From Symsagittifera roscoffensis (taxonomy: Eukaryota > Xenacoelomorpha > Acoela > Convolutidae), in NCBI RefSeq assembly GCF_963678635.1, contig NC_087065.1, forward strand, positions 1,676,001-1,740,000: DNA of 64,000 nt. The letters are read 5' to 3'. Shown one piece after another: positions 1 to 10,275 of this stretch (position 1 is the stretch's first letter; each line of letters begins with the position of its first letter). The notes beneath the pieces were generated by a model. That model saw nothing but the letters and a program-made list of their open reading frames with translations. It did no database searches and had not been told where the DNA came from. The translations under genes and the position numbers were made by a program.

Positions 1-207
1 GCCTTCAATCCACGGTATCTCTGAACATCACCTTCTTGGTTTTACTTGTTTCGGGTACGCTCTTTCTTTTACGTGACCTGGGGGGTGCTTTTATCTGCCT
101 GAACATTTTTACGTGTTGTCCTATTGGTGCCCTAGTCAGCAAGACTCTTCCGGGTCTTTCTTCTCGATTTCCTTCATCGTGATTCAGCTTCACATCTTGC
201 AATGGTT
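1..207 (-). repeat. Left copy of a partial tandem duplication (partner 1520-1726)
   Basis: Bases 1-207 match 1520-1726 almost exactly; I see one difference in the compared stretch (gaacattttt against gaacgttttt). The period is 1519 bp. The simplest reading is a tandem duplication of the unit 208-1726, with most of the left copy lying outside the window. It places the same ORF3 segment (beginning PLQDVKLNHDEG) after the hydrophobic C-terminal module, where E2 ends ORF3 and begins ORF4. Confidence 0.85.
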
Positions 208-1474
208 TCACGTCAAACTTCCTCACGTTCTCCCTCATCTGCTCCGGATAGCGTGTCAAATTCATCAATCCTCCCAAGTTTCCATGCGTTATCGCGATCA
301 ACGTTAGAAGTTCATCTAATCGCAAATTCTGCACTCCCTCTGTGAGCAGTATCGCTGGTCCTTTCCCAAAGTTCTCTGCTCCGAACGTCACGAACAGGGC
401 TAGTAATTCAACGATCAATACTTCTACGACCACTTGGAGGAATTCTTTTATCAGATATCGAGAAAGTGAAGGGTACATTTTCGCCAATAAGGACGCGGTC
501 CATACGGCTCCTAGCCCTCCAACATGCTGTCACTCCGGTCAAAGCCTTCTTCTTCCTTCACTTTCTGTGTCCAGAAAGCTTCCAGGGTCACTTGGCATAC
601 TCTGTTCTCGAACTCGGCTGATTTCTCTTCGGCATTTTCGGCCAGGTTTACCTTTTTCACTAAGTAGGAATGGATCTTCCTGATCATTACTGGGCCTGGT
701 TCGAAAGCATCCGCGCCCAATGCTGCTATCCGAGGGGTCAAGTGCAGCCACTTGTTAGCCTCTGGTTTCGTTCTCAAAACCATCGCTTCCAAGTGAGCTC
801 TGGTCTCCTTGGAGTTCTTCCTTCTCTCTCCTTCCTCTTTTATCTCCATTACCCGAAACCATAAATCGTTTGACATCGCCACGATCACTCTATGATCATC
901 GTCAATTCCTGGCTTCAACTTGAGCTGTCGGCTGAAGTTGGACAGTTCCAACCCCAGTACCTCGTCTAACACCAGCATGTGTAATGAGTGGTTGTTAAAT
1001 CCTCGCATCGCATTTGAGATATCGGACCACACCGCAGGTAATTCAGCCCTGAGTGGTCTTAGGTTCTCCATCTCTTTTCCGCGATTTAGGGCAGATATGA
1101 TCACATCATATTTTTTTTCCGAGAGCAACGGCTCTCGGTGTTATTTCGGTGAAGGCAACTTCTTTCAGAGTGTCCACTACTTCACCCATTGACTCGAGGA
1201 TATACTTTATAGCTGGCCACACAGCATTTTCAGCTGTTGTAGGCTCTCTGAGTCTGCTCAGGAAACCCCTACTGTGTAGATGGTCGTTAATGCAACCAAA
1301 CACGATAGTGATTGGGTTCATTTCTGTCTGTCGTTGCACTCCGATTGCCATCGACACAGATTGCATTAGATCCAGGTCGACCGCTGCCAACAATATAACA
1401 CCTTGCCAAAACAGAAACTTGGAGGTGTACACGAAGTCTGAGCGCGCGACAACCATGATTTTCGCCTTCCTCAT
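208..1474 (-). pseudogene. E0 ORF3, second SGNH-like domain and hydrophobic C-terminal module (broken)
   Basis: Three overlapping minus-strand pieces align with the last third of E2 ORF3. Piece 1474-1106 carries the GCINDHLHSRG stretch, equivalent to GMNDHLHAMG in E2. Piece 1128-511 carries the LPAVWSDISNAMRGF stretch and the LVLDEVLGLELSNFSRQLK stretch. Piece 487-208 carries a hydrophobic segment (VLIVELLALFVTF) that matches the membrane-like segment near the end of E2 ORF3. The pieces are in different frames, so the gene is frameshifted here. The domain is discussed under E2 ORF3. It is a recognisable decayed homologue. Confidence 0.7.
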
Positions 1475-1519
1475 TTCTGCTTTGTCATATGCAGCGAAGA
1501 TGGTCTCATCTTTTTGATC

Positions 1520-1726
1520 GCCTTCAATCCACGGTATCTCTGAACATCACCTTCTTGGTTTTACTTGTTTCGGGTACGCTCTTTCTTTTACGTGACCTGG
1601 GGGGTGCTTTTATCTGCCTGAACGTTTTTACGTGTTGTCCTATTGGTGCCCTAGTCAGCAAGACTCTTCCGGGTCTTTCTTCTCGATTTCCTTCATCGTG
1701 ATTCAGCTTCACATCTTGCAATGGTC
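1520..1726 (-). repeat. Right copy of a partial tandem duplication (partner 1-207)
   Basis: Near-identical to 1-207. It lies at the natural position of this ORF3 segment, directly followed on the minus strand by the second SGNH-like domain. Confidence 0.85.
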
Positions 1727-2051
1727 TCGCATTCACTGGACCCATTGTATTGCTTGAGGGCAGTCCCTCTAAATCGGCAAATCTCATGGCAGTTGTAGAG
1801 CTGAAGTTTATGCCAGTGGCTATCAACCAATCCACGCCTGTTAGTGAGTACATTCCGTTGACAGACAATCTCGCTCCTTTCAACATCCTCATGGCATCTG
1901 CTGCAAAGCTTACCATCTGAAGGTTCAATTTCATCAGATCCTCTTTGTACATATGCCAGGGAGAAGGTATGGGCCTCGACCACATCAAAAAGCTCCTGTC
2001 CGGGCGTCGCTCCTCTCGACTGGTCCTCGTCGTCTCTGATCTTGTATCCAA
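1524..2051 (-). pseudogene. E0 ORF3, middle segment between the two SGNH-like domains
   Basis: A 175-aa minus-strand stretch aligns residue for residue with E1 at 17209-17925 (SETTRTSR, WSRP.PSPWH, ADAMRMLxGARLSV, NTMGPVNARPLQD). Its end (MGPVNARPL) corresponds to MGPINYRPL in E2 ORF3. I recognise no domain. It links the intact SGNH domain to the second, degenerate one. In E2 the corresponding segment is continuous with the SGNH domain, whereas in E0 and E1 a stop codon separates them. Confidence 0.65.
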
Positions 2052-2287
2052 TCTAGAGGTGCTGGTCGTCTCCGCAGTCGATTTGACAGGTCCTAATCAT
2101 CGTCTTGGATGGATGGTTCTTCTCACCGGCGCTTCCCCCAATCGGTCTTGTACATCTGTCCTTTGCCCTGGCTCGCTAGAACTTTGCGGCCTGTAGGTCG
2201 TCACGGCTGGGACCGCTCCCAAACGTGTTTCTAAGTTAGGGGGCACCAAGGTTGAAATTGCCGGCTCACTCGAGGTTTCTCACTTTT

Positions 2288-3067
2288 TCAGCATTCCGTG
2301 TCAAAGAACTCGGCTTCCATTTCATCCAGTCGCTCTTGGAAGATTCTGTTCAACCAGGCTTGTCCTTCAATGCTATTAAAGTGAATTCCATCGGTGGTTA
2401 ATCTGGCCTGATCCATTGCTCTCAGCTCATGTTCGATATCCATAAGGATCATCCGTCCAGCATTCCGACTCGCCAAGTTCCTTACTATATTGTTCCACCT
2501 GATGACTCCCTCGTTATGTCTTCTTCCTGCCGCTGTCAACGTTTTTGTGCTCATGGGTACGGAGCAGACGGTCAGTACCGCGCACTTGAATTTATGCCAG
2601 AGAGTAGTAATTAGGCACACCATCATCGACTCCCATAGTGACTCTTCTTCATCTGAGCCTCTTGATACATTATTCGTCCCTATTAGGATCATTATATTAG
2701 GAATCATCCCTGGGTTCATCAGCTCCACCATCCGAAATAGCTGGGCTATCGTTGCACCTCCAAAGGCTATCACCGTAGTGATCCAGGAGGTCCTCAAACT
2801 CTGGAACACTCTGACAAGGCTGTCACCCAGTATCAGATGTGATGTCCCAACTGGCGGTTGCTGCAGGTTTACTGCTGGGTTCCAAGTGGATCGATTGAAG
2901 CAGGCTCGAGAATACTTCAGCTGGTTGTTCTTCTGCACGTCAATCACTCGGGACACTTTCTTCATCGGTACTTCTCGTATCTTTCTATCTGGAACCTTAG
3001 AGTTCTTTGTCGGTAACGTTGTATCACTAACTCCCGTTCTCGTAATCATCTCTTGGGAGAGATGCAC
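2288..3067 (-). pseudogene. E0 ORF3, SGNH/GDSL esterase domain (fragment)
   Basis: A 259-aa open stretch with the full set of SGNH hydrolase blocks: HLILGDSLVRVF (block I, catalytic Ser), a Gly in IAFGGATIAQL (block II), ILIGTNNVSRG (block III, GxND-type Asn) and TTDGIHFN (block V, Asp and His). SGNH enzymes hydrolyse esters or remove acetyl groups; the substrate here is unknown. The domain itself is complete, but the gene is frameshifted on both sides (3082 and 2288 ends), so it is a pseudogene copy of the intact E2 version. The E1 copy at 17929-19707 is the closest relative in the window. Confidence 0.8.
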
Positions 3068-3081
3068 TCTGCCCGTGTCAG

Positions 3082-4013
3082 CTATTGTTCCGTCACCCCG
3101 GAACCTGGCGCAATTCTACTAGCGACAAATCGTCCAGCAGTCTCTATCAATTTTTGCACCTTCTGCTCCACGACTGGGTCACCTAGGGTGTCACTCGGGT
3201 CCGGTATGGTCACTCGACCAGTTGTAGCTGGGAGTCGCGTCTCCGTCGTTTGACTCAACTCGCGAGGCGTCAAAAGTTCTATCGGGGACTGCCCACGAGG
3301 AATGTTCCTTGCAGGTATCACTTTCTCTACGGCTGTCGTCAACGCCAGCCGCTCCGATCGCTCTTTGTACTCTCGCCCCAAACGCTCTATTTCTTCACCC
3401 TGCTTCTTGTTACAATCTTCAAACAGTTTCTTCCACGTGTCTCTATCTTCTTCTGTACTGAGCATGGTCTTGGTCATCTCGTCCAGCTCCCTTCTGGTCT
3501 TCTCCAGTTCTTCTATCGTTCCATTAAGGTCTTGCATGGTTTCGTTTGTTTGAACCTCCTCTTCTCTCGCCCTCTTTGGTGGCACAGCTGCTCAGAGTTG
3601 TGAACTAGACGAGGCAGCCTCGCTGTTCATTTTCTGATGCATCCTCCTCAATCCAGGCCTAGGCTTGGTGAGCAAAGGCATCTCACCTGGTTGGTAGGTC
3701 CTCGAGTTTCCCAATTCAGGTTTGTTCGCCAAGTCATTTCCTGAGAGAGCCCTGTTTCTCCATCTCATGACTCTCATGTTCGGGCGGTCTACTACTTCTC
3801 TTTTTCCATATGCTGCCATCAATAAGACTTCGTGGGACGGCCCCCACGGTTATCATGCCCCAAGATGTTTATCAAGGCGGCCAGCAACTTGGCTACCTCT
3901 GGGTCCTCCAGAGCAAAGTCTCGATCCATCAGCCGACGATAGATCGCATCTATCATCGGTCCCACAAATGCCTTTGCCAGGTCCATCAATTCATTCAAGT
4001 TAAAGTTGTCCAT
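3082..4013 (-). pseudogene. E0 ORF3, N-terminal module and coiled coil (broken)
   Basis: This begins with an ATG at 4013 (MDNFNLNELMDL), the same start as E1 ORF3 at 19707. Pieces 4013-3819, 3822-3592 and 3585-3082 together match the E1 N-terminus but sit in different frames. The last piece is charged and heptad-like (LEKTRRELDEMTKTML, ERLGREYKERSERL) and probably forms a coiled coil. I recognise no enzymatic domain before the SGNH domain. Confidence 0.65.
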
Positions 4014-4405
4014 GTTCTTTCAGATTCGGTTTTATTATCGGTTTGATGAATTGAAATCAAGTGAATGATTAAATGATCAATCAGGATCTAGAAAAGAGGT
4101 CGCGAAAATCACATTTGTCAGTTTTTTTACATTAATTTCATAATAAAATTTATTTAAAACAGTCAGATAAAAAAATTTTGATCCTAAAACTCATTAAAAT
4201 CAATTCGCTGTTAAAAATTTGGAATTCGACCTAAGAATGGACAGTCCAAACTTTGGATCTATTCCTAAGATTGTCATTCGGTTACTCATGGTCACTAATT
4301 CCTTCTTACCCAGGGTCTTAAAAATCATAACACATAACATGACATAACACACATATCAAACACAACACACCTATAGTATGACGCCTTCCTGCGTGCAACC
4401 TAAAC
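4014..4405 (-). other. E0 spacer between pol and ORF3
   Basis: About 390 bp without coding potential. Parts are conserved with E1 19708-20086, including GGAATTCGACCTAAG and the run GACAGTCCAAACTTTGGATC. It is AT-rich. A conserved non-coding gap before ORF3 could hold a splice acceptor or internal promoter for ORF3/ORF4, but I see no diagnostic signal. Confidence 0.5.
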
Positions 4406-5422
4406 TCAGACTATACTTAAATAATATTTCTTATGTAAGTATACTTGTATATTAGTATCAGAGAAGATTACGTGTATCAGTGCATACAGCTCCCGTGGAT
4501 GCAGTCGTCCTCTGTTCGGATCGTACACCGGAAGCGAGAGCTCCTTCACTTCCTTTTCCACGAGGAAGTCTCTCAATCTCGTCAAGGACAAGACTAGGTT
4601 TTCCGGGTCCACGTGCCGCTTCTCCGTCGCCCTCGTCACCAAGAAGCATGAGTACTTTCCCGGTATCTGTGACGCCGCCGGAGCCAAAGCTGCTACGCCT
4701 CCTATTCCTGGCATCTGCTTCCAGAGGAATTCTATGTTTTTATATTCTCTCTTAGAATCCGCTGCTAACGCTGTCTTAAAACTCATGTCTGCTGTGATCG
4801 CTATCGCACATGTTCTATTCGTGAGTATAAAATTGCTATCTGTCACCGTTATGCTACTTGAGTGTTCATTTGGTAAGCTAAAATATGACTCAACTACTCT
4901 CCCTATGTCCGGTTTTTTAGGGTCCTCTTCTGTTTCTGCTTCTAGATCCCTTGTCTCTTTTGCTAATCTTAATTTTTTTATTAATAATTTTTCAGTGTCG
5001 TTAAATCCTACCCCCACTACCCGGACAAAAATATCCATCGACGTCCCCGTCGATCGCATACCGGATATTAAATCGAGGTTGGAAGCAGGAATGAGTAATT
5101 GCCCATCCTGGGCAGCCCAAGAAGGATCATCCCTTCCGGTTTTTATGTATTTCATGCTTTCACGATCTACATCTTGAATCGTGACACTCGTCTCGTTTGG
5201 GTCCGATGTCATTTCGTTCAGCCATTCCAAGACACGCAGATTCGTCAAGTCTTGTTCAGATGATTGCTGTTGCTCGTCGTCGAGTTCTACCTCAGGCTTG
5301 GACCGGTCGTCGACCGACTCCTCGTCGTGATCGTCGATTATGTCAATGTCCTGTGACACAGTTATTTCTTCTAGACCCACTACTTCTTCCACTATCTTCT
5401 TTAGATCTATCCTGTCCAACAC
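4406..5422 (-). pseudogene. E0 pol C-terminus: acidic tail and macro-like domain
   Basis: A 338-aa stretch, mostly open. The first part is acidic and low complexity. The last 150 or so residues align with the macro-like domain of E2 (ITADMSFKTALAADSKREYKN, GGVAALAPAASQIPGKYSCFLVTR, ELSLPVYDPNRGRL, YALIHVIFSDTNIQVYLH). It is frameshifted from the integrase upstream. A variant of the polypurine motif, GTCCGGGTAGTGGGGG on the minus strand, lies at about 5015-5030. See the E2 entry for the domain argument. Confidence 0.65.
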
Positions 5423-5452
5423 GAAGTCATCTCCGTAAGGATTATATTTCTT

Positions 5453-6865
5453 CTAGAGTCTTGTCCTCTCACTCTGTCGATTCTGTATCGTAAACGGAAG
5501 ATCCGGTTCCAAATTCTTGGGGACCTCCATTTGTTCATGGTCTTGCCAGTCCTCCTCTGCGTAGGGTAAGGTTTCTTCATCTGCTTCAATCACCTCGTTG
5601 AGATCCAGGTCCAGTGGTGGACTTGATTCTTCCTCCACGACCTCATTTCCAACGTTCTTTCCCCTGCTGCCTTTCTCATTGACCTCACAGGCAGGGTCCA
5701 TCATCAGGTAATCCCCCTCTTCCAAGTCTTCAGGTATACACCAGTCTTCTGTCGGTGAGTTGTGTGGCTTAATGTTCTCGTAGTGAGCGGCTACGAAAAC
5801 AGTATACACCAGTCTATAATAAAACCGTCCCTCCTGGTGCACATCCGTAATCATTAAGGGTCCCCTCCACTTTTTTAGGAGCTTTTTCGTACCTTTTGGT
5901 GGTATAACGTTCTGAAATTAACACTCGTAGTCTCCTACCGAGTAAGCTTTTGCACCACCTGCTTTTTTATCGAATCTTTTCCTCTGCCTTGCCTGTGCCT
6001 GCTGGTTGTTCCGTCTACACAAGTCATTTAGCTCTTGTTGACGTCTAATCACATCCCTTACGTAGACTTGTGGTGATGTTTTCTTCCCCTCATATTCTGG
6101 GTAAAAGAAAGTCAAGGGCAAAGACTTCTCGTGTCCTGTTAACATCATGTGTGGACTAACTCCGGTGGTGGAGCGTTGCGTGCTGTTGTAAGCTCCCATC
6201 ACCTGTGGAAGATATCTGCTCCAATCGGTCATGTACCTGGAACAATGTACCCTCAGCATCGACACTAACGTTCTATTTTGCCTTTCCACTAAGCCATTCG
6301 TCTGGGGATGGTATGTCGTGGAGTGGGCCTGAGCCACATGCGAACGCCTCATGAGCTCTTTCGTAAGTTCTCCCACGAAAAATGTTCCTTTGTCCGATTA
6401 AAACGTCATCGGACAACCATGTCGCGCTATCCACGTATTGATTAGGTAATCGCCAGTCTCTTCTGCTGAGGCAGTTTTGCAGGGCACGGCCTCTGCATAT
6501 TTCGTGAAGTGATCTATCATGACCAAGACTTGATTGTAACCACCATTTGTCATGCATATCTTTTGATGATCAATCTGCACCACCTGGTTAAATTCAGATG
6601 ACTCGGTCGATTGCAAGGGAAATCGCAATTTCCTTGGATCCTTGACCTGTTGGCATGACAGACATGCTGTTACCCACTTCTCGCATGCCTTTTTCATTCC
6701 AGGCCACTCAAAGCGTTTCAGGATCCTCTGATATACTTTGTCGATTCCCTGATGGCCCATCTGATCATGTGACTTGAATAAAATTTCTGTCTGATAGAGT
6801 TGCGGCAACACTATCGCATTATATTTGTACAGGACTTTGTCCTCTTCTCTTCTTGCAAGCAACAA
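5453..6865 (-). pseudogene. E0 integrase (broken into three frames)
   Basis: Pieces 6865-6398, 6376-5918 and 5854-5453 cover the HHCC zinc finger (SHDQMGHQGIDKV...CLSCQQ), the integrase core (VQIDHQKICM, HPQTNGLVERQNRTL) and the GPY/F-like end. The frame breaks close to the second catalytic Asp, after CPMTF. The family catalyses insertion of the cDNA ends into target DNA. This copy cannot be functional. Confidence 0.75.
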
Positions 6866-8404
6866 TTCCGTCCTTGTTCAGATATAACCTCCCCTCTTTC
6901 TGCATAAAGTACTGTCTCAGAATGCGGTAACTGTCTTCCTCCAGATCCACTTTGTCCGGAGCTTCATTTTCGATCCACTTTTTCAGGTTGCTCGTCATGC
7001 GGACCTTTCTCTGTGCTCTTAGTAGGTCCGAGAGTCTGTATCTCGCCTTTAAGTACGTCTTCATGACCCTCATCTGACTATTAATTTCATCTGGCTGATG
7101 CGTGTCATCTTCCATCTTAACGCACGAAATCTTCGCCAATGGTTGTGTTTCTTGTTCGAACGGTTGAAGATCAGTCCTGACTACCTCTTTTTGCGGCAAC
7201 AAGCTTATCGAACGTTTCGATACTGCTAGTGTTTCCAGATCATCTTCTGCGTTGTCAAAGACTCTTACACCTAGTATGAGGTAGCGATCACTGTCAAGGT
7301 CTTGATATACCTCCCTGTCCAGATCCCTTGCTCGAGTCTCCACCAGTAGTGTATGGATCGCCAGCTCTGACAGTTCCGATCCTGAGCTCGAGTTCCCGTC
7401 TGAGTAGGTGTCAATTCATGAAATCCTGGAGTTTTCAATCATCGAACAGTCTGCGATGGAGCACGTTCCCTCCTCCGGATCAGTTCTGTGCGTTCTGTTC
7501 ATACATCTGAACTCCCCGGACAAAACTTTACCCTCCAGGTCCTGTTCCTCATCGGAACCTTTTCATCTACATCAGACTCCCCGGACAAACTTTCTTGTCC
7601 AAGGTGTTGATCCCGAACTTGCCTGCTCTTCTCATTGGTCGTCTCCCCGGACAAACAATCTTACCCCAGGTTTCGTTCAACCTTCTCACCTTCCTTATCC
7701 TGGGCCTCAAAGCTAACGGTTTTCTTTTGCGTATCGTTCCCCTGGTCTTTCCGTTTGTATGATGTGCTTGTAAAGACGTTTTGGGGTATCGAGGACACTA
7801 GTTGCTGAACTATAGTCCTACAATCCCTTTCATTTTCTTTGTGTTGTCGTCTTGACGGCTTGATCTTCACCTTCTCGCAGACTGTCAGTGATGCCATGGC
7901 TGCTGTCCACTCGGGATCATCTCTGGTCACTTCTCTCTCCAACAATCCACTCAGCATCCGGATCACTTGCGGTGTGACCTGCACCGTTTTATCCAATAAT
8001 GAGAGGCTGTTTATGTTCATGCGAGAGAGTTCCTGCTGGACCAGGTTTGAGCGCAGCAACAGATCCAATGGCACTGGGTCCTTCTTGGATAGAATCTTTA
8101 TCTCTGCTGCTTCCTTTACTGGTAACTCAGGATGTCCTGGAATTGGATGTCCAGAATTGCCAACCATCTCGTCAAGGGAAGCGCTTCGGAAGTTTCCTTG
8201 TCCAGAAACGAAAACCCTTCCTTGATTTCTGCCTGATTGGCTTGCTTCTGTCAGCTTCTGTATGAGGCTGTCAGCATTCTGGTGTTTGTCACGCATCCTG
8301 TGCTCGATTATCATGTGGTAGCCATCTAACCTTACTATCCATCTACCAATATAACTCTGATCCATCGAGTATGTCCTCAACCAAGATAACGCTCTGTTGT
8401 CCAC
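6819..8404 (-). pseudogene. E0 pol: RNase H remnant and linker to integrase
   Basis: The stretch begins in the RNase H C-terminal part (MDNRALSWLRTY, YIGRWIVRLDGYH, HRMRDKHQNADSL) and runs into a charged linker (8404-7661, 7343-6819) that matches E1 22555-23790. Three exact copies of the polypurine motif TTTGTCCGGGGAG (minus strand) lie in this linker at about 7511-7524, 7575-7588 and 7643-7656. Upstream RT and the N-terminal part of RNase H are missing (see the deletion junction near 8437). Confidence 0.7.
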
Positions 8405-8429
8405 GCGTAATTTAAAGGGAGCGCTCCCA

Positions 8430-8445
8430 AGTTTTGTGTCTCTTC
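8430..8445 (-). other. Deletion junction removing RT from E0
   Basis: E0 jumps from the RNase H region (gggagcgctcccaag) straight to the protease-RT linker (ttttgtgtctcttca). In E1 these two points are about 1.44 kb apart (near 24380 and 25820), and both carry CAAG at the break. The whole RT palm and fingers are gone. Confidence 0.75.
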
Positions 8446-8650
8446 AAAGTCGGTCCTCATCGGGAACGCGTAACCAAGTTTCTTTCCGCGCTGGATTGAA
8501 ACCGTGGGGTCCAGTGTGTTCAATAACACACTGACACTGTCCGTTTCGAGCTACCGAGAAGCTCCGGCCTAAAATTACTGAATTTTGACTATTTGGGTTC
8601 GGTACCAAACAAACCTGTTTACTATCACTTAACGAATTTAAATTTCTCAT
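8444..8650 (-). pseudogene. E0 pol: protease-RT linker fragment
   Basis: A 68-aa remnant (MRNLNSLSDSKQVCLVPNPNSQ, ILGRSFSV) that matches the linker of E1 (26060-25290) and E2 (around 50300-50500). It ends at the RT deletion junction. Alignment with E1 suggests a small indel around 8515-8540 that shifts the frame. Confidence 0.6.
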
Positions 8651-8700
8651 TCTAAAAATTGCTACTGCAGCTTGTATTGGCTGTAGTTTTACCTTTCTAT

Positions 8701-9528
8701 CTAAAAAGATTGTACCTCGTTTTCATCTGTTATTATTCTATTAATTGGTTTCTTGACATACTTCCGGTCCGGGTTTCTAATCCTTATTAGACCCTTGTTC
8801 AAGTCAATCATCACGTCGAAATTCCTGACAAAATCTCTGCCCAAGATGAACTGATCGGATTCGTCCAAATTCTCTACCACCAGGAAGCTCATCCAAAGAT
8901 CCCGTCCTCCCATGTGGAGGACCGTTATTGGTGTTCTTCCGGCTACGTAAATCGGTCCTCGATTGGCTGCCGCTAGTCGGAGATTCGTCGGAATTAGGTC
9001 TTCCCTCGTGAAGCCCATTCTTTCCCAAGTTTTTATCGGCATCACGCTCACTACCGCTCCTGTGTCCAGGAGCCCTGTGACTCCGATTTTCTTTCCATTG
9101 GTGTCGAGCAGATGTGCAGTCACATCTGCTTCGTATCCAATGTGAACCGCGTCTTGCTCCATCATGGCGTCATGACCTATCCTATGGTCTTTAAGTTCTT
9201 CTTCAACCAAATAGATTTGCCCTATTTGATCACTGTCTGTCGTCACGTAGGTCCTAGTGTAGACACTGATTCCGTCCACGATCAGCATCACTTGATATGG
9301 TCCATAGACTTCCACGTAGCGCCCGTGAAATTTCTTTATTCGAGGGCCACCCGTTGTTAGTAGCGCTCGCACAGCTCTTGACACAGTGCGTGGCTCCACC
9401 TGTCTCAGATTATCTGCATATGTATCCAAATGCATCAAAGTGAGTTCTGATGGTTCACTCAGATTTCTGATTACCTGGTGTCCCGCTACCGAGATTATTG
9501 ATTGTATTTTACTTCCCTGTGGCACCAT
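8701..9528 (-). pseudogene. E0 pol: retropepsin-type aspartic protease region
   Basis: A 275-aa open stretch from an ATG at 9528. It contains the active-site motif VTGLLDTGAVVSVMPI and the downstream ILGRDFVRNFDVMIDL typical of Ty3/gypsy proteases. The protease cuts Gag and Pol polyproteins. It lies in the same frame as the upstream gag piece, with a single UAG at 9538-9540 between them. The domain is intact, but the pol gene is destroyed downstream. Confidence 0.75.
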
Positions 9529-9537
9529 ACCGAGCGT

Positions 9538-10161
9538 CTACCCGGAGATCACTTTTAGTTTCATGCTCAAACTGCTTGGTGCTTTTGTCTCCTCGACTTC
9601 TGATGCCTCGAAGGCGTTCAGCCTTTCCTGAATTTTTTCATTTTCTAATTCGAGCTTCACCTTCTGTTCGATCTCCTTCGTTACCAATTCCTGCTGGACT
9701 CTGTTTAGAGCATCCCTCGCGGCTTCCTTATAGTCGATCTTGAAGTCATCCACTGCGGTCACCGGTTCCGGTTCACGTGTCTCTTCCGTTACCGCCTGCA
9801 TCTTCTTTGTTGCCTGCTCTTGCGGTTTTTCTTTTCTGCGTGCCTCCGCTTCACTCGACAGGCGAGCCTTGCTGGCTTTCACACCCGATAAAGCTTCCTC
9901 GTGCCTTGGATGCTTGATGTCTGCCACAGCATCCCAGAATTGTGGACAATCTGATTTAAAATGACCTTTCAAGTTACAAAAGAAACACCTTGGGCCAAAT
10001 TTCGCAATTACTCTTCTCATGAAATCTTCATGATCGACCTCTGACGCATCCTCATCGTCAAGGCTAAAGCCTATTGTTTTTATGCTCTGTTTGTAAGTGG
10101 GGCATGCTGACACATGATCGTCCGTCGAACTGCAATTTGCCCAAGAGCGTCTCTTGTCCAT
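9538..10161 (-). pseudogene. E0 gag C-terminus with CCHC zinc knuckle
   Basis: A 207-aa piece carrying CFFCNLKGHFKSDC, a CX2CX4HX4C nucleocapsid knuckle that binds RNA during packaging. It is followed by a charged helical region (DYKEAARDALNRVQQEL, KLELENEKIQERL) and ends at an in-frame UAG before the protease. This is the only zinc knuckle in the window: E1 and E2 have both lost this part of gag. Confidence 0.75.
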
Positions 10162-10275
10162 ATCGTCCTTTGGTTTGTACCAGTTGTTTCCTTGGTTTCC
10201 TGGTCCATTGTTAAAATTGCCATATATGTTTTTGTAATATCACGATCTCGATGGAGGCTTCAGCAAAAGATACTC

